Program-made: the position numbers and the translations under genes
Assembly: GCF_965279055.1 (NCBI RefSeq)
Contig: NZ_OZ257125.1
Span: 62,001-126,000, forward strand
Source: Hydrocarboniphaga sp965279055
Lineage (GTDB): Bacteria; Pseudomonadota; Gammaproteobacteria; Nevskiales; Nevskiaceae
Length of the DNA stretch: 64,000 nt
Direction: 5' to 3'
In this document: one piece after another, positions 7,199 to 15,587 of the stretch
Layout: the number at the start of each line of letters is the position of its first letter
Position numbering within the stretch: the stretch's first letter is position 1
The notes under the pieces: generated by a model
The model's database searches: none
What the model was told of the DNA's origin: nothing
Seen by the model: the letters and a program-made list of their open reading frames with translations, nothing else

Positions 7199-7205
7199 CC
7201 GCGCC

Positions 7206-8423
7206 ATGTCACAGAGAGCCAACATTCCCTCGCTGCATGGCCGCCGGATTCTGCTCGGCGTCACCGGCGGCATCGCGGCCTACAAGGCGGCGGATCTGAC
7301 GCGCCGGCTGATCGAAGCCGGCGCCGACGTGCAAGTGGTGATGACCGACTCGGCGCTGCATTTCGTCGGTGCGCCGACCTTCCAGGCGCTGTCCGGCAAG
7401 CCGGTGCGCTCGTCGCTGTGGGACGCGGCCGCCGAGGCGGCGATGGGGCATATCGAGCTGGCACGCTGGCCGGATCTGATCCTGATCGCGCCGGCCACGG
7501 CCAACTTCATCGCCAAGCTGGTGCACGGCGCGGCCGACGATCTGCTGTCGACCCTGTGCCTGGCGACCGACAAGCCGATCGCGGTCGCCCCCGCGATGAA
7601 CCGGCTGATGTGGGCGAACGCGGCGACGCAGGCCAATGTCGCGACGCTGAGCTCGCGCGGCATCCAGGTGCTCGGCCCCGGTGCCGGCTTTCAGGCCTGC
7701 GGCGAAGTCGGCGAAGGCCGCATGCGCGAGCCGCTCGACATTCGCGCCAACGTCGCGGACCTGCTGTCGTCCGGCCCGCTCAAGGGCCTGCATGCGGTGG
7801 TCACCGCCGGCCCGACGCGCGAGCCGCTGGACCCGGTGCGCTTCCTCAGCAACCGCAGCTCCGGCAAGCAGGGCTACGCGGTCGCCGAGGCGCTGCGCGA
7901 CCAGGGCGCACGAGTCACGCTGATCTCCGGGCCGACCAACCTGGCGACTCCGACCGGCGTCAGCCGCATCGACATCGAATCCGCGGCCGACATGCTGCAA
8001 GCCGCGCTGGCCGCCAGCGCCGACGCGCAGATCTTCGTCGCCGCGGCCGCGGTCGCGGACTATCGTGCGGCGGCGGTCGCCGAGCAGAAAATCAAGAAAA
8101 ACGACGCCGAGCTGAGCCTGGCGCTGTCGCGCACCGACGACGTGCTGGCGACCGTGCGCAGAACTTACCAGGACCTGTTCGTGGTCGGCTTCGCCGCCGA
8201 AACCGAGAAGCTGGAGGAGCACGCGCGCGGCAAGCTGCAGCGCAAGGGCCTCGACATGATCGCCGCCAACTGGGTCGGCGGCGGCCGCGCGTTCGATGCC
8301 GAAGACAACAGCCTGCACGTCTACTGGAATGGCGGCGGCCAGGAGCTGCCGCAGGCTAGCAAGGCGCAGGTCGCGCGCGATCTGGTGAAGCTGATCGCGC
8401 AGCAGCGCAGCGTCAAAAAATAA
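7206..8423 (+). CDS. coaBC: Bifunctional phosphopantothenoylcysteine decarboxylase/phosphopantothenate-cysteine ligase
   Basis: CoaBC (Dfp) makes 4'-phosphopantetheine for coenzyme A: the C-terminal CoaB half ligates cysteine to 4'-phosphopantothenate and the N-terminal flavoprotein CoaC half decarboxylates the product. The 405-residue protein shows GVTGGIAAYKAADL and the active-site region APAMNRLMW of CoaC, then the junction TAGPTREPLDPVRFLSNRSSGKQGYA of CoaB and the KIKK segment. ATG 7206 is the family start and is leaderless-like. It precedes dut by 24 bp, a conserved arrangement. Confidence 0.97.
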   Translation: MSQRANIPSLHGRRILLGVTGGIAAYKAADLTRRLIEAGADVQVVMTDSALHFVGAPTFQALSGKPVRSSLWDAAAEAAMGHIELARWPDLILIAPATANFIAKLVHGAADDLLSTLCLATDKPIAVAPAMNRLMWANAATQANVATLSSRGIQVLGPGAGFQACGEVGEGRMREPLDIRANVADLLSSGPLKGLHAVVTAGPTREPLDPVRFLSNRSSGKQGYAVAEALRDQGARVTLISGPTNLATPTGVSRIDIESAADMLQAALAASADAQIFVAAAAVADYRAAAVAEQKIKKNDAELSLALSRTDDVLATVRRTYQDLFVVGFAAETEKLEEHARGKLQRKGLDMIAANWVGGGRAFDAEDNSLHVYWNGGGQELPQASKAQVARDLVKLIAQQRSVKK

Positions 8424-8447
8424 ACAAGCGAAACCGAAAACAATAAA

Positions 8448-8906
8448 ATGTCACAGAAGATCCAGCTGAAAATCCTCGATCCGCGCCTGGGCCGCGACTA
8501 TCCGCTGCCGGGCTACGCCACCGACGGCGCCGCGGGCCTGGATTTGCGCGCGATGTTAGAGGCGCCGCTGGAACTGGCGCCCGGCCAGACCACGCTGATC
8601 AAGACCGGCATGGCGATCTACATCGCCGACCCGTCGCTGGCCGCGATCATCCTGCCGCGCTCGGGCCTCGGCCATAAGCACGGCATCGTGCTCGGCAATC
8701 TGGTGGGCCTGATCGACTCCGACTACCAGGGCGAGCTGATGGTCAGCTGCTGGAACCGCGGCGATACGAGCTTCAGCATGGCGCCGGGCGAGCGCATCGC
8801 GCAGCTGGTGCTGGTGCCGGTGGTGCGCGCCGACTTCGAGATGGTCAGCGAGTTCCAGGCCAGCCAGCGCGGAAGCGGCGGCTTTGGCCACACCGGGCGT
8901 CACTGA
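8448..8906 (+). CDS. dut: Deoxyuridine 5'-triphosphate nucleotidohydrolase
   Basis: dUTPase (EC 3.6.1.23) hydrolyses dUTP to dUMP and pyrophosphate, keeping uracil out of DNA and feeding thymidylate synthesis. All five trimeric-dUTPase motifs are present in 152 residues: GYATDGAAGLDLRA, PRSGLGHKHG, GLIDSDYQGEL, PGERIAQLVL and the C-terminal RGSGGFGHTG. It follows coaBC by 24 bp and is probably co-transcribed. Confidence 0.98.
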   Translation: MSQKIQLKILDPRLGRDYPLPGYATDGAAGLDLRAMLEAPLELAPGQTTLIKTGMAIYIADPSLAAIILPRSGLGHKHGIVLGNLVGLIDSDYQGELMVSCWNRGDTSFSMAPGERIAQLVLVPVVRADFEMVSEFQASQRGSGGFGHTGRH

Positions 8907-9035
8907 AGCGCCACGAATTCGTAACGAGCGGGGCATCACTACGTCACAGACTGCCGGCATCCAAAACGCCGCGAGTCCGACATGGGTGTTCCCGAAATCC
9001 TCACCGCGCTATACCCCGACAACATCCGCATTCAA

Positions 9036-9902
9036 ATGCCGATCGACCTGAGCAACGCCCAGACCACCGCCCGTGTTTTGACCGAGGCGCTGCCGTACAT
9101 CCGCCGTTTTTCGGGCAAGACCCTGGTCGTGAAATACGGCGGCAACGCGATGAAGGGCGACGACATGATCGCCTCGTTCGCGCGCGACATCGTGCTGATG
9201 AACAAGGTCGGCATGCACCCGATCGTCGTCCACGGCGGCGGCCCGCAGATCGGCGCGCATCTGGACAAGCTGGGCAAGAGCTCGCGCTTCGTCGACGGCA
9301 TGCGCGTCACCGACGACGAGACCATGGACGTGGTCGAGATGATGCTCGGCGGCCTGGTCAACAAGGCGATCGTGTCCGCGATCAACCAGGCCGGCGGCCA
9401 GGCTGTGGGCCTGTCCGGCAAGGACGGCGGCCTGATCCGCGCGAAGAAGCTGGTGGTGCCGGGCGGTGAGGATCTCGGCCAGGTCGGCGACGTCGAGGCG
9501 ATCGATCCGCGCGTGGTCAAGCATCTGGAGGCCGGCGGCTTCATCCCGGTCATTGCGCCGATCGGTTTCGGCGCGCAGGGCGAGGCTTTCAACATCAACG
9601 CCGACCTGGTTGCCGGCAAGCTCGCCTCGGTGCTGCAGGCCGAGAAGCTGATGCTGCTGACGAATATTCCCGGCGTCATGGACAAGGCCGGCAACGTGCT
9701 GACCGGCCTGACCGTGCAACAGGTGCAGGGCCTGATCGCCGACGGCACGATCTACGGCGGCATGCTGCCGAAGATCCAGTGCGCACTCGACGCGGTCGCC
9801 AGCGGCGTCAAGAGCGCGGTGATCATCGACGGACGCACCGACCACTCGGTGCTGCTGGAGCTGTTCACCAACGAAGGCATCGGCACGCTGATCAGGGGTT
9901 GA
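9036..9902 (+). CDS. argB: Acetylglutamate kinase
   Basis: ArgB (EC 2.7.2.8) phosphorylates N-acetylglutamate in the second step of arginine synthesis. The 288-residue amino-acid kinase contains VVKYGGNAM (phosphate loop lysine), HGGGPQIG, the AFNINADLVAGKLA region and the C-terminal GGMLPKIQCALDAV segment. The start at 9036 places YIRRFSGKT about 20 residues in, as in homologues. It lies 129 bp behind dut, with no terminator seen, and runs into a large inverted repeat shared with convergent pyrE. Confidence 0.97.
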   Translation: MPIDLSNAQTTARVLTEALPYIRRFSGKTLVVKYGGNAMKGDDMIASFARDIVLMNKVGMHPIVVHGGGPQIGAHLDKLGKSSRFVDGMRVTDDETMDVVEMMLGGLVNKAIVSAINQAGGQAVGLSGKDGGLIRAKKLVVPGGEDLGQVGDVEAIDPRVVKHLEAGGFIPVIAPIGFGAQGEAFNINADLVAGKLASVLQAEKLMLLTNIPGVMDKAGNVLTGLTVQQVQGLIADGTIYGGMLPKIQCALDAVASGVKSAVIIDGRTDHSVLLELFTNEGIGTLIRG

Positions 9903-9920
9903 GCGGCCGGTGTCGCCGCT

Positions 9921-9996
9921 GCACCTGTAGGAGCGGGCTTGCCCGCGACTGTGCCGTCGCAGCCGCTGTCGCGGGCAAGCCCGCTCCTACAGGTGC
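9921..9996. repeat. Family B inverted repeat pair with perfect 29-bp arms
   Basis: Arms 9921-9949 and 9968-9996 are exact inverted copies (core TGTAGGAGCGGGCTTGCCCG) around an 18-base spacer. Each arm also contains the palindrome GCGGGCTTGCCCGC. The element fills the gap between convergent argB and pyrE and could act as a bidirectional transcription stop. The core resembles the REP elements common in pseudomonads and relatives. Confidence 0.9.
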
Positions 9997-9999
9997 AGC

Positions 10000-10647
10000 T
10001 CAGTCTTTCACGCCGTACTGCGCCTGATACGCATTGATCGCCGCGATCGTGCCCGCATCGCCGCCGCTGCTCGTCAGATGCGCCAGCAGGTCGCGCACCG
10101 TGACCAGCGGCAGCACCGCGATCCCGGCTTCGGCCGCCAGCTCCTGTACCGCCGAGCGTCCGTTCGGGCCGACTTCCTGCCGATCCAGCGCGGTCATCGC
10201 CGCGACCGTGGTCGCGCCGGAATCGCGCAGCAAGGCATGCGACTGGCGCAGCGCGGTGCCGGCGGTGAGCACGTCGTCGACGATGACCACGCGCTTGCCG
10301 GCCACCGCCGCGCCGACCAGCACGCCGCCTTCGCCGTGGTCCTTGGCCTCCTTGCGGTTGTAGGCGAACGGCAGGTCGCGGCCGCGCTCGGCCAGCGCGT
10401 AGGCGATCGCGGCGACCAGCGGGATGCCCTTGTAGGCCGGGCCGAACAGCAGGTCGAACTCGACGCCGGAGGCGAGCAGCGCATCCGCATAAGCGCCGGC
10501 CAGGCGGCGCAGGCCGGCGCCGCTGGCGATCTTGCCGAGGTTGAAGAAGTACGGGCTGATGCGCCCGGACTTGAGCGTGAACGAGCCGAATTTCAGCACC
10601 TCGTGTTCGAGGGCGAGTTCGAGAAAGGCGGTCTGGTGCGGTTTCAT
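10000..10647 (-). CDS. pyrE: Orotate phosphoribosyltransferase
   Basis: PyrE (EC 2.4.2.10) converts orotate and PRPP to orotidine monophosphate in pyrimidine synthesis. The 215-residue protein has the N-terminal FGSFTLKSGRISPYFFN of the gammaproteobacterial family, the YKGIPL loop, YNRKEAKDHGEGG and the PRPP motif VVIVDDVLTAGTA. The ATG at 10647 gives the usual MKPHQTAFLELAL start. It is divergent from exonuclease III with 59 bp between start codons, the same neighbourhood seen in Pseudomonas and Xanthomonas. Confidence 0.97.
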   Translation of the reverse strand: MKPHQTAFLELALEHEVLKFGSFTLKSGRISPYFFNLGKIASGAGLRRLAGAYADALLASGVEFDLLFGPAYKGIPLVAAIAYALAERGRDLPFAYNRKEAKDHGEGGVLVGAAVAGKRVVIVDDVLTAGTALRQSHALLRDSGATTVAAMTALDRQEVGPNGRSAVQELAAEAGIAVLPLVTVRDLLAHLTSSGGDAGTIAAINAYQAQYGVKD

Positions 10648-10706
10648 CTGCAGGGCAATCGTGGCGAGCGTTCCGCCCATTGTATGTTTTGCGGCAAACT
10701 CAGCGG

Positions 10707-11498
10707 ATGAAAAAATCATCGCTGCGCATCATCAGCCTGAACTGCAACGGCATCCGCTCGGCCGCCAACAAGGGCATGTTCGACTGGCTGGAGCAACAGA
10801 ACGCCGACGTGCTGTGCCTGCAGGAGATCAAGGCGCAGCCGGCCGATCTCGAAGGCCTGGACACTTTCGCGCCCAAGGGCTGGCACGCGCATTTCAACAG
10901 CGCGCTGCGCAAGGGCTACAGCGGCACCGCGATCTATTCGCGCGCCAAGCCCAATGCGGTGCTGACCAGCTTGGGCGCGACCGAATTCGACGACGAGGGC
11001 CGCTACATCGAAACGCGTTTCGGCGACCTGTCGGTGATTTCGCTGTACCTGCCTTCGGGCTCGGCCGGGCCGGAGCGCCAGGAGAGCAAGGATCGCTTCC
11101 TCACATTCTTCGAGCCGAAACTGCGCGAGATGATGGGCGAGGGCCGCTCCTACGTGATCTGCGGCGACTGGAACATTGCGCATACGCAGAAGGATCTGAA
11201 GAACTGGCGCAGCAACCAGAAGAACTCCGGCTTCCTGCCGCACGAGCGCGCGTGGATGAGCGACGTGCTCGACAACGTCGGCTGGGTCGACGCGTTCCGC
11301 GTGCTGCATCCCGAGGCCGAAGGCGAGGGCTACACCTGGTGGTCGAACCGCGGCAATGCGTTCGCCAACAACGTGGGATGGCGCATCGACTACCAGCTGA
11401 TCACGCCGGACCTGCGCGAGAAACTGCGCAGCGCACACGTGCACAAGACCACTCGTTTTTCCGACCATGCGCCGCTGATCATCGACTATGCCGTCTGA
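10707..11498 (+). CDS. Exodeoxyribonuclease III family AP endonuclease
   Basis: A 263-residue Xth/ExoA-type nuclease that incises DNA at abasic sites and trims 3' blocked ends in base excision repair. Visible motifs: ISLNCNGIRSA, LCLQEIKAQ (metal Glu), GDWNIAHTQKDLKNW (catalytic Asp and Asn), NNVGWRIDYQLI and the C-terminal FSDHAPLIIDY with the catalytic His. ATG 10707 gives the normal N-terminus. Its 3' end overlaps the next gene by 11 bp, so the two are probably co-transcribed. Confidence 0.95.
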   Translation: MKKSSLRIISLNCNGIRSAANKGMFDWLEQQNADVLCLQEIKAQPADLEGLDTFAPKGWHAHFNSALRKGYSGTAIYSRAKPNAVLTSLGATEFDDEGRYIETRFGDLSVISLYLPSGSAGPERQESKDRFLTFFEPKLREMMGEGRSYVICGDWNIAHTQKDLKNWRSNQKNSGFLPHERAWMSDVLDNVGWVDAFRVLHPEAEGEGYTWWSNRGNAFANNVGWRIDYQLITPDLREKLRSAHVHKTTRFSDHAPLIIDYAV

Positions 11499-12837
11499 CG
11501 CGCCAGCGCCGCGCCGCGCCGGTTGGCGCGACGTGGCGCGTGCGCTGAAGCAGGCGCGGGTTCGCGTCACGCTGATGCTCGGCTTTTCATCGGGCCTGCC
11601 GTTCATGCTGGTCGGCAACACGCTGGGTTTCTGGTTGCGCGACGACGGCGTCGCTTTGTCGGCGATTGGTGTGCTGTCCGGTGTCGGCCTGGCCTATTCG
11701 CTGAAATTCCTGTGGGCACCGCTGATCGACAAGGCCGATGCGCCTCTGTTCGGAGCGTGGCTTGGCCGTCGCCGCGGCTGGATGGCGCTGGCACAACTGG
11801 TCGTATTCTGCGGGCTCGCCGCGATGGCGCTGGTCGGCCCCGAGCATGGGCTGACGCGCTTCGGATTGCTGGCGTTGATTGCCGCTTTTGGCAGCGCCAC
11901 GCAGGACATCGTGATCGATGCCTGGCGTATCGAAAGCGCTGCCAGCGACGACGAACAGGGCTTGCTGACCGCGGCGTTCCAGACGGGTTATCGCGCCGCG
12001 CTGCTGATCGCCGATTCGCTGATCCTGATCCTGGCCGGCTTTCTCGGCTGGTCGGCTTCCTATGGCCTGATGGCGGTGCTGATGCTGCTCGGGCTGTATG
12101 CGACGCTGCGTGCGATCGAGCCCACCAGCAGCGCGCTCAAGGACCGCGCGCCGACGCTGTGGACCGCGCGCGGCTTGTTCGACGCGATCGCCGGGCCATT
12201 CATCGCGTTCTTTCGCGAGCACGGCCGCTGGGCGCTGCTGATGCTGCTCGCGGTCGCGTTGTACCGGTTGCCAGATTTCGCGATGGGGCCGATGGCCAAT
12301 CCGTTCTACAAGGATCTGGGTTTTGCCAAGGAAGTGGTCGGCGCGGTGCGCAGTTCGATCGGCCTGATCGCGTCGATCGCCGGCATCGCCGCCGGCGGTC
12401 TGTGCGCGGTGCGTTTCGGTTTCGTGCCGACGCTGCTGATCGGTGCGGTGGTCGGCCCGGGCTCGAATCTGGCTTTCGCGGCGCTGGCGTATCACGGCGC
12501 CGACGTGCCGCTGTTTTCTATCGTGATGGCGATCGACAATTTCTCGACCGGCTTCGCCGGCACCGCGCTGGTCGCGTACATGTCGAGCCTGACCAGCCTG
12601 GGCTATACCGCAACCCAGTACGCATTGCTGAGTTCGTTCTATGCACTGCCCGGCAAGCTGGCCAAAGTGGTGTCCGGCGGCATCGTCGAAGCGTTGGAGC
12701 CAAGCCGCGGTCTGATGGGCGCGTATGCGCTGTTCTTCACCGGCACCGCGGTGATCGGCATTCCGGCTCTGCTGCTGTGTATGGTGCTGGTACGTCGGCG
12801 CGCGGTCGCGCCGACGTCTGCAAGCCTTGCCGAATAG
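11488..12837 (+). CDS. AmpG-like muropeptide MFS transporter
   Basis: A 449-residue inner-membrane permease of the major facilitator superfamily with about 12 hydrophobic segments. AmpG proteins import GlcNAc-anhydroMurNAc peptides for cell-wall recycling and beta-lactamase induction. Family features are LMLGFSSGLPFMLVGNTLGFWLRD at the N-terminus, LKFLWAPLID, the GSATQDIVIDAWRIE motif, and FSTGFAGTALVAYMSSLT in the second half. It starts inside the last codons of the exonuclease gene. Other members transport siderophore-like solutes, so the cargo is inferred. Confidence 0.88.
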   Translation: MPSDAPAPRRAGWRDVARALKQARVRVTLMLGFSSGLPFMLVGNTLGFWLRDDGVALSAIGVLSGVGLAYSLKFLWAPLIDKADAPLFGAWLGRRRGWMALAQLVVFCGLAAMALVGPEHGLTRFGLLALIAAFGSATQDIVIDAWRIESAASDDEQGLLTAAFQTGYRAALLIADSLILILAGFLGWSASYGLMAVLMLLGLYATLRAIEPTSSALKDRAPTLWTARGLFDAIAGPFIAFFREHGRWALLMLLAVALYRLPDFAMGPMANPFYKDLGFAKEVVGAVRSSIGLIASIAGIAAGGLCAVRFGFVPTLLIGAVVGPGSNLAFAALAYHGADVPLFSIVMAIDNFSTGFAGTALVAYMSSLTSLGYTATQYALLSSFYALPGKLAKVVSGGIVEALEPSRGLMGAYALFFTGTAVIGIPALLLCMVLVRRRAVAPTSASLAE

Positions 12838-12839
12838 CG

Positions 12840-13424
12840 CTACTTCTTCGCCGAAAGCGCCTTCACCGCCACCAGCGCCTGCTCCACATTCGCCGCCGGC
12901 GCGAGCCCGCCGATCACGTTGGCGACCTTGCCGTCGGGCGTGATCACGAACGTCGTGCGCTCGGCGAAGCCGTGGTTGATCTCGATGCCGCGCGTGTCCT
13001 TGATGCCGGCGGCGCCGTCCTTGACGTTGAGCTCGAAGGACTTGGCGATCTTGCCATCGGCGTCGGAGGCGACCGGGAACTTGCCGGCGCAGTATTCCGG
13101 GTCTTTCGAGAAATCATTGAGCCGCGCGATGCTGTCCAGCGACACGCCGATGATGGTCGCGCCGGCCGCGGCGAACTGGTCGGCGTTGACCGCGAAGGTA
13201 TGCGCCTGCACGTTGCAGCCGCCGGTGTAGGCCGAAGGATAGAAGTACACCACGACCGGGCCTTTCTTCAGCGAATCGGCCAGCGAGAAGTCGAAGCTCT
13301 TGCCGGCCAGCGAGGCCTGGGCCTTGAAGTTGCCGACGGCGTCGCCTTCCTTGAGCGCGGCGAAGGAGGGCATCGCGAAAGCGGTCGACAGCAAAGCGGC
13401 AGCGGCGAACAGGGAGCTTTTCAT
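12840..13424 (-). CDS. Exported peroxiredoxin (AhpC/TSA, PrxQ/BCP-like)
   Basis: A 194-residue thiol peroxidase with an N-terminal signal peptide (positive start, hydrophobic stretch, likely cleavage after AMPSFA near residue 22), so it should act in the periplasm. The peroxidatic motif PSAYTGGC fits the universal PxxxTxxC with Cys70; a second Cys at 112 could resolve it. RTTFVITPDGKV is the conserved late segment. Cytosolic BCP/PrxQ are the usual form; export would need a periplasmic reductant that is not visible here. It converges on ampG with only two bases between the stop codons. Confidence 0.88.
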   Translation of the reverse strand: MKSSLFAAAALLSTAFAMPSFAALKEGDAVGNFKAQASLAGKSFDFSLADSLKKGPVVVYFYPSAYTGGCNVQAHTFAVNADQFAAAGATIIGVSLDSIARLNDFSKDPEYCAGKFPVASDADGKIAKSFELNVKDGAAGIKDTRGIEINHGFAERTTFVITPDGKVANVIGGLAPAANVEQALVAVKALSAKK

Positions 13425-13468
13425 TTGAGAGTCCGGTGATGATGAAAGCGTAGTGGCGACTGTACCCG

Positions 13469-14116
13469 TTACGCCGCCGGCGCGCGGCCGAGCTTGAGCA
13501 GGATTTCGGAGAAGCGCCGCGCGATGCTGGTCGCGTCCGGCACGTCTCGGGCACGGTGATAGATCGGCAATGACCAGCGCTCGATGTTCTCCGCGCGGCC
13601 CTCGAACCTGCCGCCGAGTGCCTTGATCTGCGCGATGAAGCGCTGGTTGTCGCGCAGCACGTCGTAATAGAAACGGCGGATGCCGGCGCGATGCGCCGTC
13701 AGATGCAGGCAGGCGTGCAGCAGCAGGCCGGCGCCGCGGCCCTGATATTCCTCGAGCACGGTGATCGCGACGTCGGCGGATTTGCGATCGCCGTTGAGCC
13801 GCTGATAACGCGCCACGCCGACGCCGGGCTCCTTGGGCCGCTCGCGGTTCATGCAACCCCAGGCGGCACGGTCGACCTGATCCAGCGTGGTGAACTCGCT
13901 GATCTGCTGGTCGCTGAGCTCGCTGACGTCGGCCAGAAACCGCCGCCGTCGCGCCAGCTGCGACATTTGCGCAAAGCCGGCGCGCAGCCGCTGCGCGTCG
14001 TCGGCTTGCAGCGGCCTTACCTGCACCGGCGTGCCGTCGTCGAGGCGGAACTTGAATTCGGACCGCAGTCGCGGCGTGCGGAAGGTTTGGAACCACCGCG
14101 TCGGCACCAGAATCAC
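13469..14116 (-). CDS. GNAT family N-acetyltransferase
   Basis: A 215-residue single-domain acetyltransferase using acetyl-CoA; the acceptor is unknown. The N-terminal FKFRLDDGTPVQVRPLQADDAQRLRAGF and the CoA-binding loop EEYQGRGAGLLLH followed by GIRRFYYDVLRDNQRF identify the fold. The frame has no ATG in the right place: GTG at 14116, preceded by AAGGA six bases upstream, is the best start. It lies 41 bp behind the DUF6763-type gene on the same strand. Confidence 0.85.
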   Translation of the reverse strand: MILVPTRWFQTFRTPRLRSEFKFRLDDGTPVQVRPLQADDAQRLRAGFAQMSQLARRRRFLADVSELSDQQISEFTTLDQVDRAAWGCMNRERPKEPGVGVARYQRLNGDRKSADVAITVLEEYQGRGAGLLLHACLHLTAHRAGIRRFYYDVLRDNQRFIAQIKALGGRFEGRAENIERWSLPIYHRARDVPDATSIARRFSEILLKLGRAPAA

Positions 14117-14157
14117 AGCTGTCCTTTGCGCCGGGGCGGCGCTTTTGCCCGCCTGCG

Positions 14158-14451
14158 TTATCGCGAATCGATGTACAGGCGTTTGAAGGCGTCGTCGTCG
14201 CCGGCCGACGAGATCGGGTCGATCTCGCGATCCTCGGCATCCAGATCCAGCGCGCCGGAAAAATCCTCGGGCGCGGCGCAGGGCACGGCCTCCAGTTCCG
14301 CCCAGGCGTCGAACTCGATCTCTTCGAGCGCGCCGTCGAAGTGCTGTACCAGCACGATTTCGCTGGCGACGTCGACACCGACGATCTCGAACGTATTGCC
14401 GGCCGACTGATACCAGTCGCCGGCATTGGGTTCCTTCAGCCATTGCGCCAT
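14158..14451 (-). CDS. DUF6763-like acidic protein
   Basis: A 97-residue, strongly acidic protein beginning MAQWLKEPNAGDWYQ, followed by FEIVGVDVASEIVLVQHFDGALEEIEFDAWAEL. This W...GDWY..F.VV..D...I.VQ.FDG..EEI pattern matches small uncharacterised gammaproteobacterial proteins that I recall as DUF6763; no function is known. It probably starts a two-gene unit with the GNAT gene. No signal peptide or membrane segment. Confidence 0.7.
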   Translation of the reverse strand: MAQWLKEPNAGDWYQSAGNTFEIVGVDVASEIVLVQHFDGALEEIEFDAWAELEAVPCAAPEDFSGALDLDAEDREIDPISSAGDDDAFKRLYIDSR

Positions 14452-14520
14452 TTTGCGGCTCCCGTGCGTGCTGTGCTGCTCGAACGATGGCCCTACTTCT
14501 ACGCCGCAAAGGCGCATGCA

Positions 14521-15459
14521 TCAAGCCGCGGCCGCATCCGTCGATGGCGCCGGAGGCAGCGGCGGCTGCGCGCCGGCGGTGGCGATCGCCTGCGCGCGCC
14601 GCGCCAGCAGGCTTTTCAGCGCCGGCATCAGGATCGCCTCCATCGCGGTCTCGATCTGGTCGCCCGGCACCACCAGCGTCTGCGCATTGGATTTGAACGC
14701 GCCGGGAATCTGGAATTCGTACAGGTCCAGATCGGCACTGAGCCGCGTGTGCTCGTTGAAATGAATCACCACCAGGCTTTCCTCGTTGCCGGGGATTTCG
14801 CGCACGACGAACGGATTGGAGGTATCCACCAGCGGCACGCGCTGAAAGTTGACGTCGGTGCGCGAGAACTGCGGCGCGATGTGGTTCACGTAGTCCGGCA
14901 TGCGCCGCAGGATGGTGCTGGTGATTTCACTCGGCGTGCTGCCGCGCTCGTCGTTGTCGCGGCGGATTTTCTGTATCCATTCCAGGTTGACGATCGGCAC
15001 CACGCCGACCAGCAGATCCATGTGCGCGGCGATGTTCGCGTCTTCGCCGACGTAGCCGCCGTGCAGGCCTTCGTAGAACAGCAGGTCGGTGTCCGGCGTG
15101 ATCGGCATCCACGGCGTGAACGTGCCGACGCTTTGCCGCGCGAGCTTCGCCTCGTCCTCGGTGTGCAGGTAGCGGCGGCTGATGCCGTTGCCGGTCTCGC
15201 CGTATTCACGCAGCAAGGTCTCCAGCCGCAGCAGCAGGTTGCCGGCGGGCCCGAGCAGCGAGAAATGCTCGCCGCGGATGCGCGCGCGCGCGATCGCGCG
15301 GCGGTTGCCTTCACGGTCGTAGGCGTGGAAGGCATCGCCCTCGACGATCGCCGGCTTGATCGCCAGGCTCGCGCACATCCGCTCGAAGGCACGCAGCGCG
15401 GTGCTGGTGCCGGCACCGCTGGAACCGGTGACGCCGATGATGGGATGCCTGGCTGTCAT
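14521..15459 (-). CDS. prkB: Phosphoribulokinase-family protein (PrkB type)
   Basis: A 312-residue P-loop kinase of the proteobacterial phosphoribulokinase family, which phosphorylates ribulose 5-phosphate. It has the P-loop GVTGSSGAGTST, the substrate loop GDAFHAYDR, FYEGLHGGYV and the RRDNDERGSTPSEITSTI arginine-rich segment. ATG 15459 gives the short usual N-terminus. PrkB occurs in many organisms without a Calvin cycle, including E. coli, and its role there is unclear. No RuBisCO or other CBB gene is in the window. An Ala/Pro-rich tail (last about 15 residues) is unusual. Confidence 0.9.
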   Translation of the reverse strand: MTARHPIIGVTGSSGAGTSTALRAFERMCASLAIKPAIVEGDAFHAYDREGNRRAIARARIRGEHFSLLGPAGNLLLRLETLLREYGETGNGISRRYLHTEDEAKLARQSVGTFTPWMPITPDTDLLFYEGLHGGYVGEDANIAAHMDLLVGVVPIVNLEWIQKIRRDNDERGSTPSEITSTILRRMPDYVNHIAPQFSRTDVNFQRVPLVDTSNPFVVREIPGNEESLVVIHFNEHTRLSADLDLYEFQIPGAFKSNAQTLVVPGDQIETAMEAILMPALKSLLARRAQAIATAGAQPPLPPAPSTDAAAA

Positions 15460-15587
15460 AACGCAGGACCGTCGCTGAGCTGTGAGGATTGCGTGAACAT
15501 CGCGCCAAAAGCCGAGCAATTCACACGCTCTCGCCCGACCTTGCCGACGTTTCATAGCATGCCGCCGAGCCGGCGGGCTATCGGACT

